Source: Proteobacteria bacterium SG_bin6
GTDB taxonomy: Bacteria; Pseudomonadota; Alphaproteobacteria; Sphingomonadales; Sphingomonadaceae
Length of the DNA: 22,377 nucleotides
Assembly: GCA_002083435.1 (NCBI GenBank)
Contig: LWDJ01000041.1
Coordinates: forward strand, 1-22,377
Direction of reading: 5' to 3'
Part shown: in pieces, positions 20,926 through 22,377 of the stretch
How the letters are laid out: the number at the start of each line of letters is the position of its first letter
Position numbering within the stretch: the first letter of the stretch is position 1
Notes under the pieces: model-generated
What the model was told of the DNA's origin: nothing
What the model saw: the letters and a program-made list of their open reading frames with translations, nothing else
The model's database searches: none
Made by a program: the position numbers and the translations under genes

Positions 20926-20973
20926 TCCTAACTTAGGATACCCATCATGGGTTACCCCAGGCCAATGATTGGC
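20926..20973. promoter_or_regulatory. Three perfect 13-bp palindromes sharing CCNAWNWTNGG
   Basis: The perfect 6-1-6 palindromes are TCCTAACTTAGGA (20926-20938), ACCCATCATGGGT (20940-20952) and GCCAATGATTGGC (20961-20973), with centres 14 and 21 bp apart. All share the core CC-N-A-(A/T)-N-(A/T)-T-N-GG. Their symmetry and shared core suggest tandem sites for one dimeric regulator controlling the chemotaxis gene, the DUF2490 gene or both. I do not recognise the regulator. Confidence 0.65.
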
Positions 20974-21116
20974 ATTTCTACGATATCAAACCTTTGCATA
21001 AATCAATGTAATGTTGGGTTTAAGCGCCGGTAACCAATCTCAATCAACTGCCGCGTCCACGCAATCGTGGCACCACCACGCGCAGATGCTAAATACTGAC
21101 ATTGGGGACGCGGCGA

Positions 21117-22377
21117 GTGAAACATTGGTCAATCGGGAACAAGTTGGGCGCGGCGCTGAGTTCGCTGGCCGCTATTATTCTAGGGTTCAGCGTGCTGGCC
21201 CTGTTTCAGATGGCGCGCATCAACGATAGTGCGACACAGGTCGCCGATCGTTGGTTGCCGCTCGTCCGGCAGGGCGCGGCCTTGGAGATGTCGCTCGCCG
21301 AGATGCGGCTGTTTCAATGGCGACACCTCACCGCCGACAGCCCCGCCACGCTCGATGACGCCGAGCGACACATGAAGGACACCCAAACCAAGTTCGAGAC
21401 CACTCGCCGCGAGTATGTCGCGATGGCGCGCGTGTCGAACCATCAGGACGATTTAAGGCCGTTCAATCAGGTCTACGCCGAGCTCGAGGCGCACACGGCG
21501 CGCTGGCTCGACGATTCCCGCGCGGGGCGCAAGGCCCAGGCGCTCGCCTATTTCAAAGGACCGACGCGCAAGGCCTATGACACCGCTCGCGAAATGCTCG
21601 GGCAGGTCCTCGCGCGCAATGCGGCCGGCGCCAGCGCGGCGCAAAAGGCCGCCGAGCAAGACTATAAATGGTCGATCGGGCTGACGGTGATCGCCATCGT
21701 CGCGGTGCTGGCCCTTGCCGGCGCGGCGACGTTCCTTCTGCGCGGCGCGATCGCCCGACCGGTACGCGCGATGACCGAGGCGATGACCGCGCTCGCCGCC
21801 GGCGATCTATCGGTCGAGGTGCCAGCGTTCGATCGGCGGGACGAGATCGGCGCGCTTGCAGCGGCAATGGTCCGGTTCAAGCTGGCGGTGATCGAAGCCC
21901 AGGACAAGGCGCACACGCTGGCGGTGGTCGATCGCATCGGCCAGGCGCTCGCCGCGCTCGCCAAGGGCGACCTCACCCACCGGCTCGATGACAGCGTCGA
22001 TGGCGACTTCATCAAGCTGCGCGACGACTTCAACGCCGCGACCGACACGCTCCGCGCAACGATCGTCGCGATCGGCGGGCGGGTTGAGACGACACGGGTC
22101 GCCACGGGTGACATCGAGCTGGCCTCGTCCGACCTTGCCAGCCGCACCTCGCGCCAGGCGGCGAGCCTGGAAGAGACCGCCGCCGCGCTCGGTGAACTGA
22201 CCGCCAGCGCGCGCGAGGCGACCGATCAAGCGCACGCGGTGGCGGCGGTTGCCCGCCACGCCACCAACGCGGCCGAGCAGGGCCTGGCGGTCGCCAGCGA
22301 TTCCGCTGAAGCAATGCGCGCGATCGCGGGCAGTTCGGCCCGCATCGGCGAGATCGCTTCGCTGATCGACGCGATCG
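21117..22377 (+). CDS. Methyl-accepting chemotaxis protein (3' end beyond window)
   Basis: The frame is open from GTG 21117 to the window edge (420 codons), with an in-frame stop at 21090-21092. I chose the GTG because it opens directly into the membrane anchor and has GGGGA about nine bases upstream; TTG 21102 is the only other candidate. Residues 12-32 form TM1. Residues about 35-180 are a helical sensor region of the four-helix-bundle MCP type (QVADRWLPLVRQGAALEMSL...). TM2 is at about 186-208. A first HAMP domain spans about 209-260 (IARPVRAMTEAMTALAAGDLSV) and a second HAMP-like segment about 270-315 (VVDRIGQALAALAKGDLTHRL). A methylation helix starts at about 336 (ASSDLASRTSRQAASLEETAAALGEL). 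The signalling tip lies outside the window. The ligand is unknown. Confidence 0.93.
   Translation, partial: MKHWSIGNKLGAALSSLAAIILGFSVLALFQMARINDSATQVADRWLPLVRQGAALEMSLAEMRLFQWRHLTADSPATLDDAERHMKDTQTKFETTRREYVAMARVSNHQDDLRPFNQVYAELEAHTARWLDDSRAGRKAQALAYFKGPTRKAYDTAREMLGQVLARNAAGASAAQKAAEQDYKWSIGLTVIAIVAVLALAGAATFLLRGAIARPVRAMTEAMTALAAGDLSVEVPAFDRRDEIGALAAAMVRFKLAVIEAQDKAHTLAVVDRIGQALAALAKGDLTHRLDDSVDGDFIKLRDDFNAATDTLRATIVAIGGRVETTRVATGDIELASSDLASRTSRQAASLEETAAALGELTASAREATDQAHAVAAVARHATNAAEQGLAVASDSAEAMRAIAGSSARIGEIASLIDAI

Larger units (their letters stand above)
20835..21116. other. Divergent, AT-richer intergenic region between the DUF2490 and chemotaxis genes
   Basis: This 282-base gap is the largest gene-free stretch and is visibly more AT-rich in its middle (about 20915-21025) than the rest of the window. 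It holds a hairpin in the DUF2490 leader (20864-20896), three 13-bp palindromes (20926-20973) and, further right, mixed sequence with a CGTGG/CCACG inverted repeat (21066-21080). Promoters for both genes must lie here, but I cannot place them reliably. Confidence 0.7.

Noticed and set aside
21001..21035. Flagellar (FliA-type) promoter before the chemoreceptor
   Set aside because: GCCGGTAA at 21026-21033 is one mismatch from the -10, but no TAAAGTTT-like -35 lies at the required 11-base spacing.

Overview
The window looks like chromosome from a GC-rich alphaproteobacterium, most likely a member of the Sphingomonadales. The pointers are a CcrM-type GANTC adenine methyltransferase, a bamD-recN-ligA neighbourhood, a proA-nadD-rsfS operon, a DUF3667 membrane protein, and the start of a TonB-dependent-receptor-like protein with an N-terminal regulatory-like domain. 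This assignment is inferred from gene content and protein style; there is no rRNA or other taxonomic marker. I saw no tRNA, rRNA, insertion sequence, prophage or CRISPR array, so most of the window is core genome.

Layout from left to right. 1-5647, minus strand: bamD, recN, ligA and the start of a receptor-like gene, with a small plus-strand VOC gene lodged between recN and ligA. 5767-6585, plus: a short cupin-type mannose-6-phosphate isomerase, facing a minus-strand M48 protease/DsbA-like pair (8815-6741) across a pair of inverted REP-like hairpins. 11723-8875, minus: proA, a ParD/ParE-like toxin-antitoxin pair, nadD and rsfS, packed with 4-base overlaps. 11802-13711, plus: a DUF3667 membrane protein and a NUDT19-like Nudix hydrolase. 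15636-13718, minus: a succinate-semialdehyde-type dehydrogenase followed by periplasmic Cu/Zn superoxide dismutase. 15740-16892, plus: xseB and ispA. 20834-16922, minus: a DUF2490 protein, a DUF1272 zinc protein, a ThiD-VOC fusion, rnhB and ccrM. 21117-22377, plus: a methyl-accepting chemotaxis protein cut by the right edge. No gene-free stretch exceeds 300 bases; the longest is 20835-21116 (282 bases).

The genes cover envelope assembly and quality control (BamD, M48/DsbA), genome maintenance (LigA, RecN, RNase HII, exonuclease VII, CcrM), and cofactor and isoprenoid synthesis (NadD, ThiD, IspA, ManA).

The observations most worth a second look are: (1) the ParD/ParE-like module inside the proA-nadD operon, with the toxin stop overlapping the nadD start and direct repeats over the antitoxin start; (2) three perfect 13-bp palindromes sharing the pattern CCNAWNWTNGG upstream of the chemotaxis gene; (3) the ccrM upstream region, which combines four GANTC sites, an 11-bp direct repeat, a consensus DnaA box in an inverted repeat and CtrA-like TTAACCAT elements; (4) the fusion of ThiD kinase to a VOC domain.
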